DNA from: JALZKA01 sp963753385
GTDB taxonomy: Bacteria; Actinomycetota; Thermoleophilia; Solirubrobacterales; 70-9
Direction: 5' to 3'
Length of the DNA: 64,000 nucleotides
Assembly (NCBI GenBank): GCA_963753385.1
Contig: CAVWCC010000008.1
Location: forward strand, 558,001-622,000
The notes under the pieces were generated by a model. It saw nothing but the letters and a program-made list of their open reading frames with translations. It was not told where the DNA came from and did no database searches. Positions within the stretch are counted from its first letter, which is position 1. The number at the start of each line of letters is the position of its first letter. This document shows, in pieces, positions 1-7,746 of the stretch. The position numbers and the translations under genes were made by a program.

Positions 1-856
1 CGTCGTCGCCGTCGACGTCCCGGTCGCGGGTGACGGTGCCGACGATGCGTCGTACGCCGCGCTGGCGGAGCTGCGCGACAACGTCATCCCCGCCACGCTC
101 GGGACGATCCCGGGCGCCGAGGTCAACGTGACCGGCATCACCGCCGGCTCCGAGGACTTCAACCAGATCATGGAGGAGCGCGTCCCGATCGTGTTCGCGT
201 TCGTCCTCGGAATGGCCTTCCTGCTGCTCCTGGCGACGTTCCGTTCGCTCGTGATCCCGATCAAGGCGATCGTTCTCAACCTGCTGTCGGTCGGCGCCGC
301 CTACGGCGTGGTCGTCTGGATCTTCCAGGAGGGCAACCTGGAGTCGCTGCTCGGCTTCGAGTCGACCGGCGCCGTCACCTCGTGGCTGCCGCTGTTCCTG
401 TTCGTGATCCTGTTCGGTCTCTCGATGGACTACCACGTGTTCATCCTGAGCCGGGTCCGCGAGGCGTACGACCGCGGGCTCGCGACCAGCGACGCCGTGT
501 CGGTCGGGATCAAGAGCACCGCATCGGTCGTCACCGCGGCGGCGGTGGTGATGATCGCCGTGTTCGCGATCTTCGCGACCCTGTCCTCGATCGAGTTCAA
601 GCAATTCGGGGTGGGCCTCGCGGTCGCGATCCTGATCGACGCGACGATCATCCGCGGGATCCTGCTTCCGGCGACGATGAAGCTGCTCGGCGACTGGAAC
701 TGGTACCTGCCGAGTTGGCTGGAGTGGCTGCCGAAGTCGCGGTTCGAGGACGCTGCCCTCGAGATGCCGGCCGACCCCGAGTTCGAGGGCGCCGCGCACC
801 GCAACGGCAGCGACACCGACGAGCACCAGCTCCCCCAAGAGACCGTCCGGCAGTGA
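1..856 (+). CDS. MMPL/RND-family transporter, C-terminal part (5' truncated by window edge)
   Basis: The open frame runs from base 2 without an upstream stop, so only the last 284 codons are visible. They contain the second membrane half of an MMPL (actinobacterial RND-type) exporter: hydrophobic helices around 190-350, the family motif FGLSMDYHVFILSRVREAY near 415-475, and further helices to about 690, followed by an acidic hydrophilic tail. MMPL proteins export lipids or drugs using the proton gradient. The visible part ends just before a 12-bp hairpin. The substrate cannot be inferred. Two complete MMPL genes lie further downstream in this window (43061 and 52424), but nothing shows that they act together. 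Confidence 0.9.
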   Translation, partial: VVAVDVPVAGDGADDASYAALAELRDNVIPATLGTIPGAEVNVTGITAGSEDFNQIMEERVPIVFAFVLGMAFLLLLATFRSLVIPIKAIVLNLLSVGAAYGVVVWIFQEGNLESLLGFESTGAVTSWLPLFLFVILFGLSMDYHVFILSRVREAYDRGLATSDAVSVGIKSTASVVTAAAVVMIAVFAIFATLSSIEFKQFGVGLAVAILIDATIIRGILLPATMKLLGDWNWYLPSWLEWLPKSRFEDAALEMPADPEFEGAAHRNGSDTDEHQLPQETVRQ

Positions 857-904
857 GGCGGAGTCCGAAGGACGGAGCCGAGCCCCGCCGTCGTTGAGGC
901 GGCT
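853..904 (+). repeat. Intergenic stem-loop repeat, copy 1
   Basis: This stretch starts in the TGA stop of the MMPL gene and shares its two ends with 15213-15250: TGAGGCGGAG at the left and CCGCCGT-N-GTTGAGGCGGCT at the right. The middle differs in length and sequence. The left GGCGGA can pair with the GCCGCC-type right half, and an inner GTCC-GAA-GGAC hairpin is present. Only two copies are visible in this window. Confidence 0.5.
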
Positions 905-1272
905 GGTCTGACCCCCCGAGCCCCGGCCGGCCGGCCAGGCGCGGCGCCGCAAGAGCGGCGCCGCGCTTGATTGCATGGCGTGGGCGGGCGTTCGTGTGAC
1001 GCCGCGGTGTTGCGAAGACGCCATGGGCAGTGAGGGAAGGAGTCGGAGGGGGTGGTTGTCGTTGGTTTCGCTACGCGGAACGAAGCACAAGCACCCCAAG
1101 GAGGTTGATGCACCTGTTCCCGCATACCGGGAGGAACTGCATCAACGTCCCGGGCCTTCCCGCTCATTGCCATTGAGCGATTACGCATCTCGCTACCGCC
1201 CCACGAATGACCGTGTGCGCAGCGAAGCGCGCCCCGGCGCGCCGGGTCCTCCACAGCGGTACCTTCTGACCC
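857..1272. other. 416-base intergenic region with three inverted repeats, no gene
   Basis: No convincing coding sequence was found; the 114-codon frame at 975-1319 has no family resemblance and runs into the next gene. The region holds the repeat copy at 853-904, the terminator at 939-966, a long imperfect palindrome at 1104-1146 (outer arms GTTGATGCA and TGCATCAAC, inner arms GTTCC and GGAAC), and a small hairpin at 1161-1179 (CGCTCA/TGAGCG). The palindrome lacks a T-run, so it looks more like a protein-binding site or structured leader for the gene at 1273. Confidence 0.6.
939..966 (+). terminator. Probable intrinsic terminator after the MMPL gene
   Basis: A perfect 12-bp inverted repeat (arms 939-950 and 955-966) closes on a four-base AAGA loop and is followed by TTGATTG. 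The stem is pure G/C. The short T-rich tail is weak, as is common in high-GC genomes. It lies about 80 bases after the MMPL stop. Confidence 0.6.
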
Positions 1273-1836
1273 ATGGATGCCGAGAAGCTGGTGCAGGATT
1301 TGACCGGTCGCGTGCGTGAGGCCCTGGGCGAGGCCGAGGAGCGCGCGAAGGCGATCGTCGCCGAGGCCGAGGAGCGGGCGCAGACGCTCGTCGCCGAGGC
1401 CGAGGCCGAGGCCGCGCGGATCCGCGAACGGGCCGAGGCCGAGGCGGATCAGCGGCTCGCCAAGGTTCGCGAAGCGCTGAGCGGGCTCGAGGGGGCGCTG
1501 GACGCCGGCGCGAGCGCCGAGGTCGACCCGCAGCCCCCGCCGCCTCCGGAGCCCAGCCCGCCGGCCATCCCCGAGCCCACGCCGCCGGTCGAGCCCGAGC
1601 CGCTCCCGCCCGAGCCGGAGATCGAGCCGCCGCCTCCACCGCATCCGGACCACGAGCCCCCGGCCGCGTCGGGAAACGGCGCGAAGGGCGACGAGATCGG
1701 CGCGCGGATCGTGGCGACGAAGATGGCGCTCGACGGCGCCTCTCGCGAGGAGATCGCCGCCCACCTCGCCCAGCACTACGAGGTCGCGGAGCCGGAGAAG
1801 CTCCTCGACTTCGCGATGGAGCGAGCGAAGCGGTAG
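1273..1836 (+). CDS. Coiled-coil, proline-rich protein of unknown function
   Basis: This encodes 187 residues starting at an ATG. Residues 1-85 are a charged Ala/Glu/Arg heptad-like helix resembling stalk segments such as DivIVA or ATP synthase subunit b. Residues about 90-145 are a Pro/Glu low-complexity linker with several PPPP runs. Residues about 150-187 form a helical C-terminal module beginning KGDEIGARIVATKMAL. There is no signal peptide or membrane segment. The three-part build suggests a scaffold or tether; no function can be assigned. It ends 50 bases before uvrA, but uvrA has its own promoter and SOS box in that gap, so co-transcription is doubtful. Confidence 0.75.
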   Translation: MDAEKLVQDLTGRVREALGEAEERAKAIVAEAEERAQTLVAEAEAEAARIRERAEAEADQRLAKVREALSGLEGALDAGASAEVDPQPPPPPEPSPPAIPEPTPPVEPEPLPPEPEIEPPPPPHPDHEPPAASGNGAKGDEIGARIVATKMALDGASREEIAAHLAQHYEVAEPEKLLDFAMERAKR

Positions 1837-1854
1837 CCCGCCCGTAGCGCACGG

Positions 1855-1866
1855 GAACAGCCGTTC
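1855..1866 (+). promoter_or_regulatory. LexA-type SOS box upstream of uvrA
   Basis: GAACAGCCGTTC is a perfect GAAC-N4-GTTC palindrome, the LexA operator core known from Gram-positive bacteria and actinobacteria. It lies 20 bases before the uvrA start and about where a -35 element would sit relative to the TACACT hexamer at 1874-1879, so LexA binding should block transcription until DNA damage. Confidence 0.75.
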
Positions 1867-1873
1867 GTATCCG

Positions 1874-1879
1874 TACACT
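1874..1879 (+). promoter_or_regulatory. Candidate -10 element (TACACT) for uvrA
   Basis: TANNNT hexamer ending seven bases before the GTG start at 1887. The implied transcript would begin at or next to the start codon, that is, be leaderless. The same hexamer sits before the permease gene at 21449. Confidence 0.5.
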
Positions 1880-1886
1880 CAACCGA

Positions 1887-4769
1887 GTGGCTCGATCCGA
1901 CAAGATCGTCATCTCGGGGGCCCGCGCGCACAACCTCAAGGGCATCGACCTGGAGCTCCCGCGTGACGCCCTGATCGTCATCACCGGCCTGTCCGGCTCG
2001 GGCAAGTCGAGCCTGGCGTTCGACACCCTCTACGCCGAGGGGCAGCGGCGCTACGTCGAGTCGCTCTCCTCGTACGCGCGGCAGTTCCTGGGGCTGATGG
2101 AGAAGCCGGACGTGGACTCGATCGAGGGGCTCTCGCCGGCGATCTCGATCGATCAGAAGACCACGTCCCGGAACCCGCGTTCGACGGTCGGCACGGTGAC
2201 GGAGATCTACGACTACCTGCGCCTCCTGTGGGCACGGATCGGGCATCCCCACTGCTTCAACTGCGGCGAGCCAATCCAGGGGCAGTCGCTGGAGCAGATC
2301 ACCGACCGGGTGCTCGCCCAGGAGGAGGGGACCCGGTTCCTGGTCCTCGCGCCGGTCGTGCGCGGTCGCAAGGGCGAGTACGGGCGCCTCCTCGCCGACA
2401 TGCGCTCGCAGGGCTACGCCCGGGCGGTGGTTGACGGCGAGCTTCGGCGGCTCGACGAGGAGATCGAGCTCGACAAGAAGTACAAGCACGACATCTCGAT
2501 CGTCGTCGACCGCCTGGTGATGAAGGAGGGCGTCCGCAAGCGCCTGTCCGAGTCGATCGAGGCGGCGTCCCAGCTCGCGGACGGGCTGATCGAGATCGAG
2601 GACGCCGAGTCAGGCGAGCGGCAGATCTTCTCCGAGCGGTTCGCCTGCCTCAACTGCGGCGCGTCGATGCCGGAGATCGAGCCGCGGATCTTCTCGTTCA
2701 ACTCGCCTCACGGGGCCTGCGAGCGCTGCCATGGCCTCGGGTTTCAGCGCGTGATCGACCCCGAGCTGATCGTGCCCGATCCAACCCTCTCGATCTCCGA
2801 GGGCGCCCTCGACCCCTGGACCAAGGCCGCCTCGATGTACCACCGGCGCCTGCTGGAGGCGGTCGCCGAATCGAGCGGCATCGACATCCAGGTGCCATGG
2901 CAGGACCTCTCGCAGGCCGAGCGGGACCTGCTGCTCGAAGGCACCGGCGACGAGCGGCACACCGTGACCTACAAGAACCGGTTCGGCCGCCGGCGCACGT
3001 ACACGGTCCGGTTCCCGGGGATGCTCCAGAGCCTCGAGCGGCGCTACGAGACGACCGACTCCGACAACACCCGCGAGCGGGTGGAGGAGCTGATGGCGAT
3101 GCAGCCCTGCCCGGCCTGCAAGGGCGCGCGGCTCCGCCCCGAGTCGCTCGCGGTCACCGTTGGTGGGCTCAACATCGCGGAGTTCACGCGCTTCTCGGCG
3201 AAGGCCGCGCTGGAGTGGGTGCGCGAGCTTGAGCTCAACGCGACCGAGCGCGCGATCGCCCACCTCGTGCTGCGCGAGGTGGCGGAGCGGCTGCGCTTCC
3301 TCGACAGCGTCGGGATCGGCTACCTCTCGCTCGAGCGGGCAGCGGCGACGCTGTCCGGAGGCGAAGCCCAGCGGATCCGGCTCGCCACCCAGATCGGGTC
3401 GAGCCTCGTCGGGGTCATGTACATCCTGGACGAGCCTTCGATCGGCCTCCACCAGCGCGACAACGAGAAGCTCCTCGACACGCTTGCCCGCCTGCGCGAC
3501 TTGGGGAACACCGTGATCGTGGTCGAGCACGACGAGGGCACGATGCGGGCCGCGGACCACCTGGTCGACCTCGGGCCCGGCGCCGGTGAGCACGGGGGAG
3601 AGGTGATCGCCGAGGGGACACCGTCCCAGGTCCAGGCCGTACCCGCGTCGCTGACCGGCCAGTACATGGCCGGCAAGCGCTCGATCGCGGTGCCGGCAAA
3701 GCGGCGTCGGCCGGACGGAGAGCTTCGCGTCCGAGGCGCGCACCAGCACAACCTGAAGGACGTCGACGCCGCGTTCCCGCTGGGCGTCTTCTGTTGCGTC
3801 ACCGGGGTCTCGGGCTCGGGCAAGTCCACCCTGGTCAACGAGATCCTCTACCGCGCGGTCGCGAACCGCCTCCACCGCGCTCGCCTGCGGCCCGGCGCGC
3901 ACGCCGGAATCGACGGAATCGACCAGGTGGACAAGATCATCAACATCGACCAGTCGCCGATCGGCCGCACCCCGCGCTCGAACCCGGCGACCTACACCGG
4001 GATCTTCGACCACGTCCGCGACCTGTTCTCGAAGACGAAGGAGGCACGGGCGCGCGGGTACAAGCCGGGGCGGTTCTCATTCAACGTCAAGGGCGGCCGC
4101 TGCGAGGTCTGCCGCGGCGACGGGCAGATCAAGATCGAGATGCACTTCCTGCCCGACGTCTACGTGCCGTGCGAGCAGTGTCACGGCCGGCGGTACAACC
4201 GCGAGACGCTGGAGGTGCGGTACAAGGGCAAGTCGATCGCCGACGTGTTGGACATGCCGGTCGCCGAGGCGCTCGAGTTCTTCGAGCCGATCCCGAAGCT
4301 GCGGCGGCGGCTGCAGACGCTCCACGACGTGGGCCTCGACTACATCCGGCTCGGCCAGCCCGCGACCACGCTGTCCGGCGGCGAGGCGCAGCGGGTAAAG
4401 CTCGCGACCGAGCTCTCGAAGGTGGCGACCGGGAAGACGCTCTACATCCTCGACGAGCCCACCACCGGCCTGCATTTCGCCGATGTCGAGCGGCTGCTGG
4501 ACGTGCTGGGCCGGCTCGTCGACCAGGGCAACACGGTGCTCGTGATCGAGCACAACCTGGACGTGATCAAGTCTGCGGACCGGATCGTGGACCTGGGCCC
4601 CGAGGGCGGCGAGGCCGGGGGCGAGGTGATCGCGACCGGCACGCCCGAGCAGATCGCCGGGCATCCCGACTCCTACACGGGGCGGTTCCTCGCCGAGCTC
4701 GTCGAGCCCGAGGCGCCTACGGTCAAGCGCTCGCGAGCGCCGCGAAAGCGCGAGGCAGTCGCCGCCTGA
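1887..4769 (+). CDS. uvrA: UvrABC excinuclease subunit A
   Basis: This 960-residue protein has the usual UvrA length and is the damage-recognition ATPase of nucleotide excision repair, loading UvrB onto lesions. Two ABC ATPase halves are visible: Walker A GLSGSGKSS at residues 34-42 and GVSGSGKST in the second half, two LSGGEAQR signatures, and two Walker B segments (LDEPSIGLH, LDEPTTGLH). Zinc-binding CxxC pairs occur in the first half (CLNCG and CERCHGLG) and in the second half (CEVCRGDG and CEQCHGRR). The GTG start is supported by the family N-terminus and by a leaderless-type promoter. The upstream SOS box indicates LexA control. Confidence 0.98.
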   Translation: MARSDKIVISGARAHNLKGIDLELPRDALIVITGLSGSGKSSLAFDTLYAEGQRRYVESLSSYARQFLGLMEKPDVDSIEGLSPAISIDQKTTSRNPRSTVGTVTEIYDYLRLLWARIGHPHCFNCGEPIQGQSLEQITDRVLAQEEGTRFLVLAPVVRGRKGEYGRLLADMRSQGYARAVVDGELRRLDEEIELDKKYKHDISIVVDRLVMKEGVRKRLSESIEAASQLADGLIEIEDAESGERQIFSERFACLNCGASMPEIEPRIFSFNSPHGACERCHGLGFQRVIDPELIVPDPTLSISEGALDPWTKAASMYHRRLLEAVAESSGIDIQVPWQDLSQAERDLLLEGTGDERHTVTYKNRFGRRRTYTVRFPGMLQSLERRYETTDSDNTRERVEELMAMQPCPACKGARLRPESLAVTVGGLNIAEFTRFSAKAALEWVRELELNATERAIAHLVLREVAERLRFLDSVGIGYLSLERAAATLSGGEAQRIRLATQIGSSLVGVMYILDEPSIGLHQRDNEKLLDTLARLRDLGNTVIVVEHDEGTMRAADHLVDLGPGAGEHGGEVIAEGTPSQVQAVPASLTGQYMAGKRSIAVPAKRRRPDGELRVRGAHQHNLKDVDAAFPLGVFCCVTGVSGSGKSTLVNEILYRAVANRLHRARLRPGAHAGIDGIDQVDKIINIDQSPIGRTPRSNPATYTGIFDHVRDLFSKTKEARARGYKPGRFSFNVKGGRCEVCRGDGQIKIEMHFLPDVYVPCEQCHGRRYNRETLEVRYKGKSIADVLDMPVAEALEFFEPIPKLRRRLQTLHDVGLDYIRLGQPATTLSGGEAQRVKLATELSKVATGKTLYILDEPTTGLHFADVERLLDVLGRLVDQGNTVLVIEHNLDVIKSADRIVDLGPEGGEAGGEVIATGTPEQIAGHPDSYTGRFLAELVEPEAPTVKRSRAPRKREAVAA

Positions 4770-4776
4770 GGCGCCG

Positions 4777-5376
4777 ATGGCCGACCCGACGGGATGGCGG
4801 CTCTGGTGGCTGAAGCGGCGCTGGTACGAGCGCAACCGGACCCTGCGCCGGCGTTGGCGCATCAACCGACACGCGGCACGGGGGGGCTTCTACGTCCGCC
4901 ACCCGGTCGAGGGTGAGCTGCTCGAGGCGCTCGACGAGGGCAGGCTGACGGTGGGGGAGGGGACGCTGTTCGAGCCGGGCTGCTGGATCACGATGTCGCG
5001 CGGAGCGCGCGTCGCGATCGGCCAGGGCTGCTTCCTGAATCGCGGCGTGATGCTGGCGGCGAACGAGCGGATCGAGATCGGCGACCACGTGATGTTCGCC
5101 AACGGCTGCTTCGTCGGCGACGCGGATCACCGCTACGACGATCCCGACGTGCCCGTCACCTGGCAGGGGTTCGTCTCACGAGGGCCGGTGAGGATCGGAG
5201 ACAACTGCTGGTTCGGCGTGAACTGCGTCGTGACCGGAGGCGTCGAGATCGGCGAGCGGGCCGTGATCGGGGCGAACTCGGTGGTGACGCGCGACATCCC
5301 GGCCGGCACGATCGCGGCCGGCGCCCCCGCCAATCCGATCCGCAGCATCGAGTTCCGGAAGAGCGCCGAGAACTGA
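4777..5376 (+). CDS. Hexapeptide-repeat acyltransferase
   Basis: This 199-residue protein begins seven bases after uvrA. A basic N-terminal region (residues 5-35) precedes a left-handed beta-helix made of [LIV]-G-x4 repeats, such as VAIGQG, IEIGDH and VRIGDN. The DADHRYDD segment carries the catalytic histidine expected in the maltose/galactoside O-acetyltransferase and WcaF branch, and the family C-terminal signature GAPANPIR is present. It probably transfers an acetyl group to a sugar or cell-surface glycan. The acceptor is unknown. The close spacing suggests co-transcription with uvrA, which would be coincidental to its function. Confidence 0.85.
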   Translation: MADPTGWRLWWLKRRWYERNRTLRRRWRINRHAARGGFYVRHPVEGELLEALDEGRLTVGEGTLFEPGCWITMSRGARVAIGQGCFLNRGVMLAANERIEIGDHVMFANGCFVGDADHRYDDPDVPVTWQGFVSRGPVRIGDNCWFGVNCVVTGGVEIGERAVIGANSVVTRDIPAGTIAAGAPANPIRSIEFRKSAEN

Positions 5377-5413
5377 GGGTTTGATCCGCGCCGTGTATTA
5401 GGGTTGCGTAAGC

Positions 5414-5947
5414 GTGCTCTTTAGGAATGTTGATGCTGTCCGCGGTTGGGCGGGCGGGTTGATCCTGGCACTCGCGCTCACCGGCGCGTCTGGGTGCGGC
5501 GGCGGCGATGAGCCGGCGCAGATCACCGCCCCGGCGGTCACTGGCGCGGCCGAGGTGACCGACGCCGAGAAGGCCCCGGGGACCGATGCTCCCGAGGACG
5601 AGATCGCGGAGGATCCCCGCACCGACAGGGTGGCGATCTCGGTCACCCTCGAGGCGGTCCTGACGGGCACCGACCCCCGGCAGGTGTGCGGCGAGCTGGT
5701 GACCGAGCGCTACCTGCGGGAGGCGTACGGCGGAGCGCGCGGGTGCGAGGCGGCGCAGGCGGACTCAAAGCCGGCTGAGCGCGTCGGAGTGAGCCGGATC
5801 GTCGTCCTTCCCGATTCCCTTGCGCAGGCTTCGGCGCAGCCGCGCGGGGGGATCTACGACGGCGAGACCCTGCGCGCTGAGCTCAGCCTCGACGAAGGCC
5901 TGTGGAAGCTCGACTCGCTGCGCTCGAACGTCCCCGTCGGCCCATAG
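5414..5947 (+). CDS. Putative lipoprotein of unknown function
   Basis: This encodes 177 residues from a GTG start. The N-terminus has an Arg, a hydrophobic stretch (LILALALTGASG) and a Cys at about residue 28, followed by GGG, which fits a type II signal peptide with lipid attachment. An acidic/Ala-rich linker follows, then a small domain of about 110 residues with two cysteines (VCGEL and RGCEA) that could form a disulfide outside the membrane. Alpha/beta content and length recall NTF2-like extracytoplasmic domains, but I do not recognise a family. Function unknown. Confidence 0.7.
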   Translation: MLFRNVDAVRGWAGGLILALALTGASGCGGGDEPAQITAPAVTGAAEVTDAEKAPGTDAPEDEIAEDPRTDRVAISVTLEAVLTGTDPRQVCGELVTERYLREAYGGARGCEAAQADSKPAERVGVSRIVVLPDSLAQASAQPRGGIYDGETLRAELSLDEGLWKLDSLRSNVPVGP

Positions 5948-5957
5948 CCTCAGGTCC

Positions 5958-5963
5958 TAGGCT
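5958..5963 (+). promoter_or_regulatory. Candidate -10 element (TAGGCT), leaderless type
   Basis: TANNNT hexamer ending six bases before the ATG at 5970; no clear Shine-Dalgarno sequence lies between them. Confidence 0.4.
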
Positions 5964-5969
5964 CCGGGG

Positions 5970-6866
5970 ATGCGCCGGGGCACCTACTCGATCGTCGCCC
6001 GGGACCGCGCGAGCGGCGAGCTGGGTGTCGCCGTCCAGTCGCACTGGTTCTCGGTCGGGTCGATCGTCAGCTGGGCGGCCCCGGGCGTCGGGGCGGTCGC
6101 CACCCAGTCAATCGCCGAGCCCGCGCACGGGCCGGGCGCTCTCGAGCTGATCGCGGCCGGCCGCTCGCCCGGTGCGGCGCTCGACGAGCTGCTTGCGGCG
6201 GACGGGCAGGCCCGGTTCCGCCAGCTCGGGGCGATCGCCGTGGACGGCCCACCGGCCGCCCGGACGGGCGACGGCTGCATCCCCCATGCGGGCGACGTCC
6301 AGGGCCCGGACCACAGCGCCCAGGCGAACATGATGGCCTCGCCCGAGGTCTGGCCCGCGATGTCGACCGCGTTCGAGGGGGCGCAGGGCCCCCTCGCGAG
6401 ACGCCTTCTCGCGGCGTTGGAGGCCGCCGAGGCGGCGGGAGGCGATGCGCGCGGACGCCAATCCGCGGCGCTGCTCGTCGTCCCGGGGTCCGGGCAGGCG
6501 TGGGAGCGCGTGGCCGACCTTCGAGTCGACGATCACCCGGAGCCCCTCGCCGAGCTCGCCCGCCTGCTCGACGTCGCGGACGCGTACGCGCTGGCCGACC
6601 GCGGGGATGCCCTGGCGGGTGAGGGTCGGCATGCCGAAGCCGCTCGCTGCTATCAGGAGGCGGCGGAGCTTCAGCCACAGAACCACGAACTGATCTTCTG
6701 GTCGGGCCTGGCGCTGGCGCACGGGGGAGACGTCGACGCCGGCGCCGAGCGCGTCGCCCAGGCGATCGAGCTGCAACCTGGCTGGCGCAAGATCCTCGCC
6801 ACGCTCACTCCGGAGATCGCGCCGGGCGCGCCGGCCGTCCGCGAGCGCCTCGCGGCCGGGGAGTAA
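5970..6866 (+). CDS. DUF1028 protein with C-terminal TPR-like region
   Basis: This 298-residue protein matches the DUF1028 family, an Ntn-hydrolase-like fold of unknown reaction. Hallmarks are the N-terminal TYSIVARD, GELGVAVQSHWF, GAVATQSIAEP and the HSAQANMMA segment. The DUF1028 core ends at about residue 195. The remainder contains at least one full tetratricopeptide-like helix pair (RGDALAGEGRHAEAARCYQE, then AIELQPGW), a partner-binding add-on. No signal peptide or membrane segment was found, so it is probably cytoplasmic. The substrate is unknown; proteolytic or amidohydrolase activity is only suggested by fold. Confidence 0.85.
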   Translation: MRRGTYSIVARDRASGELGVAVQSHWFSVGSIVSWAAPGVGAVATQSIAEPAHGPGALELIAAGRSPGAALDELLAADGQARFRQLGAIAVDGPPAARTGDGCIPHAGDVQGPDHSAQANMMASPEVWPAMSTAFEGAQGPLARRLLAALEAAEAAGGDARGRQSAALLVVPGSGQAWERVADLRVDDHPEPLAELARLLDVADAYALADRGDALAGEGRHAEAARCYQEAAELQPQNHELIFWSGLALAHGGDVDAGAERVAQAIELQPGWRKILATLTPEIAPGAPAVRERLAAGE

Positions 6867-6872
6867 CCCCGG

Positions 6873-7283
6873 CTACCCGACCACCTGGATCACGATCGTG
6901 CGCTCGCGCGGGCGGTCGTCGAAGTCGAGCAGCACGACCTGCTGCCAGGTGCCGAGGGCGAGACGCCCGCCGGTGACCGGGATCAGTTCCGAGGGGCCGA
7001 CGATCGACGCGCGTTGGTGGGCGTGCGAGTTGGTGTCGTGGTTGAGCCGGTTGTGCTCGTAGTCGCCGTGAGCGGGGATCAGGCGCTCGAGCGTCGCCTG
7101 CAGGTCATGGACGCCGCCCGGCTCGAACTCCATGGTCGTGATCGCCGCGGTCGAGCCGCGGACGAACACGCTCGCCTGCCCGTCGGAGACGCCGGCCTCG
7201 CGGACGGCCCTTGCGAGGGCGTCGGTGATGTCGATCGTGTCGCCGTCTCCACGGGTCGAGACGCTGTGCTCGGTCGTGACCAT
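6873..7283 (-). CDS. yjbQ: YjbQ family protein (UPF0047, secondary thiamine-phosphate synthase type)
   Basis: The start is placed at the ATG at 7283 (MVTTEHSV), giving 136 residues, the normal family length; the frame remains open upstream but that part has no similarity. Family signatures are visible: the His-rich NHDTNSHAHQRASIVGPSE segment and LGTWQQVVLLDFDDRPRER near the C-terminus. E. coli YjbQ has weak thiamine-phosphate synthase activity, but the true cellular role of the family is not settled. It stands alone between a DUF1028 gene pointing towards it and a hairpin that isolates it from the DUF378 gene. Confidence 0.9.
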   Translation of the reverse strand: MVTTEHSVSTRGDGDTIDITDALARAVREAGVSDGQASVFVRGSTAAITTMEFEPGGVHDLQATLERLIPAHGDYEHNRLNHDTNSHAHQRASIVGPSELIPVTGGRLALGTWQQVVLLDFDDRPRERTIVIQVVG

Positions 7284-7303
7284 CGTCCGGGATGATCGCA
7301 CCG

Positions 7304-7338
7304 GCACGACGAGCCGGGCAGAGCCCGGCTCGTCGTGC
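7304..7338 (-). terminator. Strong hairpin terminator between DUF378 gene and yjbQ
   Basis: A perfect 16-bp inverted repeat (arms 7304-7319 and 7323-7338) with a three-base loop lies directly after the DUF378 stop. There is no long T-tract on the minus strand. It could work as a GC-type terminator or as a transcript 3' end stabiliser. Confidence 0.6.
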
Positions 7339-7357
7339 GCCTCTCTCTTCCCTGCGG

Positions 7358-7594
7358 TCAGACGCCGCGCGGGTGCGGGCCGTGGCCGAGATGGAAGGTC
7401 TCCATCAGCCTCGGCACCCACAACAGGGCGGCGACGCCGATCACGACGTAGACGACGTCGGTCAGCGTTCCGGTGCCGAAGATCTCAGCGAGAACGTTGG
7501 TCTCGCCGTCGGTGATCCCGAGGATGCCCCAGTTGAGGGCTCCGATGAACATCAGCATGAGCGCGATGGGCTCGAACCTCTTGAGCATCTCCAT
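7358..7594 (-). CDS. DUF378 small membrane protein
   Basis: This encodes 78 residues from the ATG at 7594, preceded by a GAGGTAGGA ribosome-binding sequence, which decides this start over the longer open frame. Two hydrophobic helices (about residues 9-27 and 42-62) bracket a short polar loop. The first helix carries the family motif IGALNWGI-G and the second contains VYVVIGVAAL. DUF378 proteins, such as Bacillus YuzA, are membrane proteins of unknown function. It stands alone, followed by a strong hairpin. Confidence 0.85.
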   Translation of the reverse strand: MEMLKRFEPIALMLMFIGALNWGILGITDGETNVLAEIFGTGTLTDVVYVVIGVAALLWVPRLMETFHLGHGPHPRGV

Positions 7595-7746
7595 GAGTCC
7601 TACCTCACTTCTTTGAGTGTCCCGCACCATCCAAGTGCGGAACCGCACAAGAGATACACTCGCCGCGCAGGCCGGTTACCGCGTGAGAGTCAAGAACCAG
7701 CTCCTACCGGAGGGGCAAACATGGTTTCGCGCCTTACGGCGCTTCA
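7595..7746. other. Intergenic region between panB and the DUF378 gene
   Basis: About 150 bases contain no gene I can support. A short hairpin, GCGCC-TTAC-GGCGC at about 7726-7739, lies just after the panB reading frame and may mark the 3' end of the pantothenate operon. The rest should hold the promoter and ribosome-binding site of the DUF378 gene; no clear -10 hexamer was recognised. Confidence 0.4.

Noticed and set aside
975..1319. 114-codon frame in the first large intergenic region
   Set aside because: No domain or coding-like composition; it overlaps the well-supported gene at 1273 and spans the palindrome at 1104.
2610..4013. Long antisense open frames, such as 2610-4013(-), 17826-20210(-), 43070-45499(-) and 49893-52448(+)
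   Set aside because: They mirror strong genes (uvrA, hppA, MMPL) in GC-rich DNA, have His/Arg/Asp-rich composition and show no family motif.
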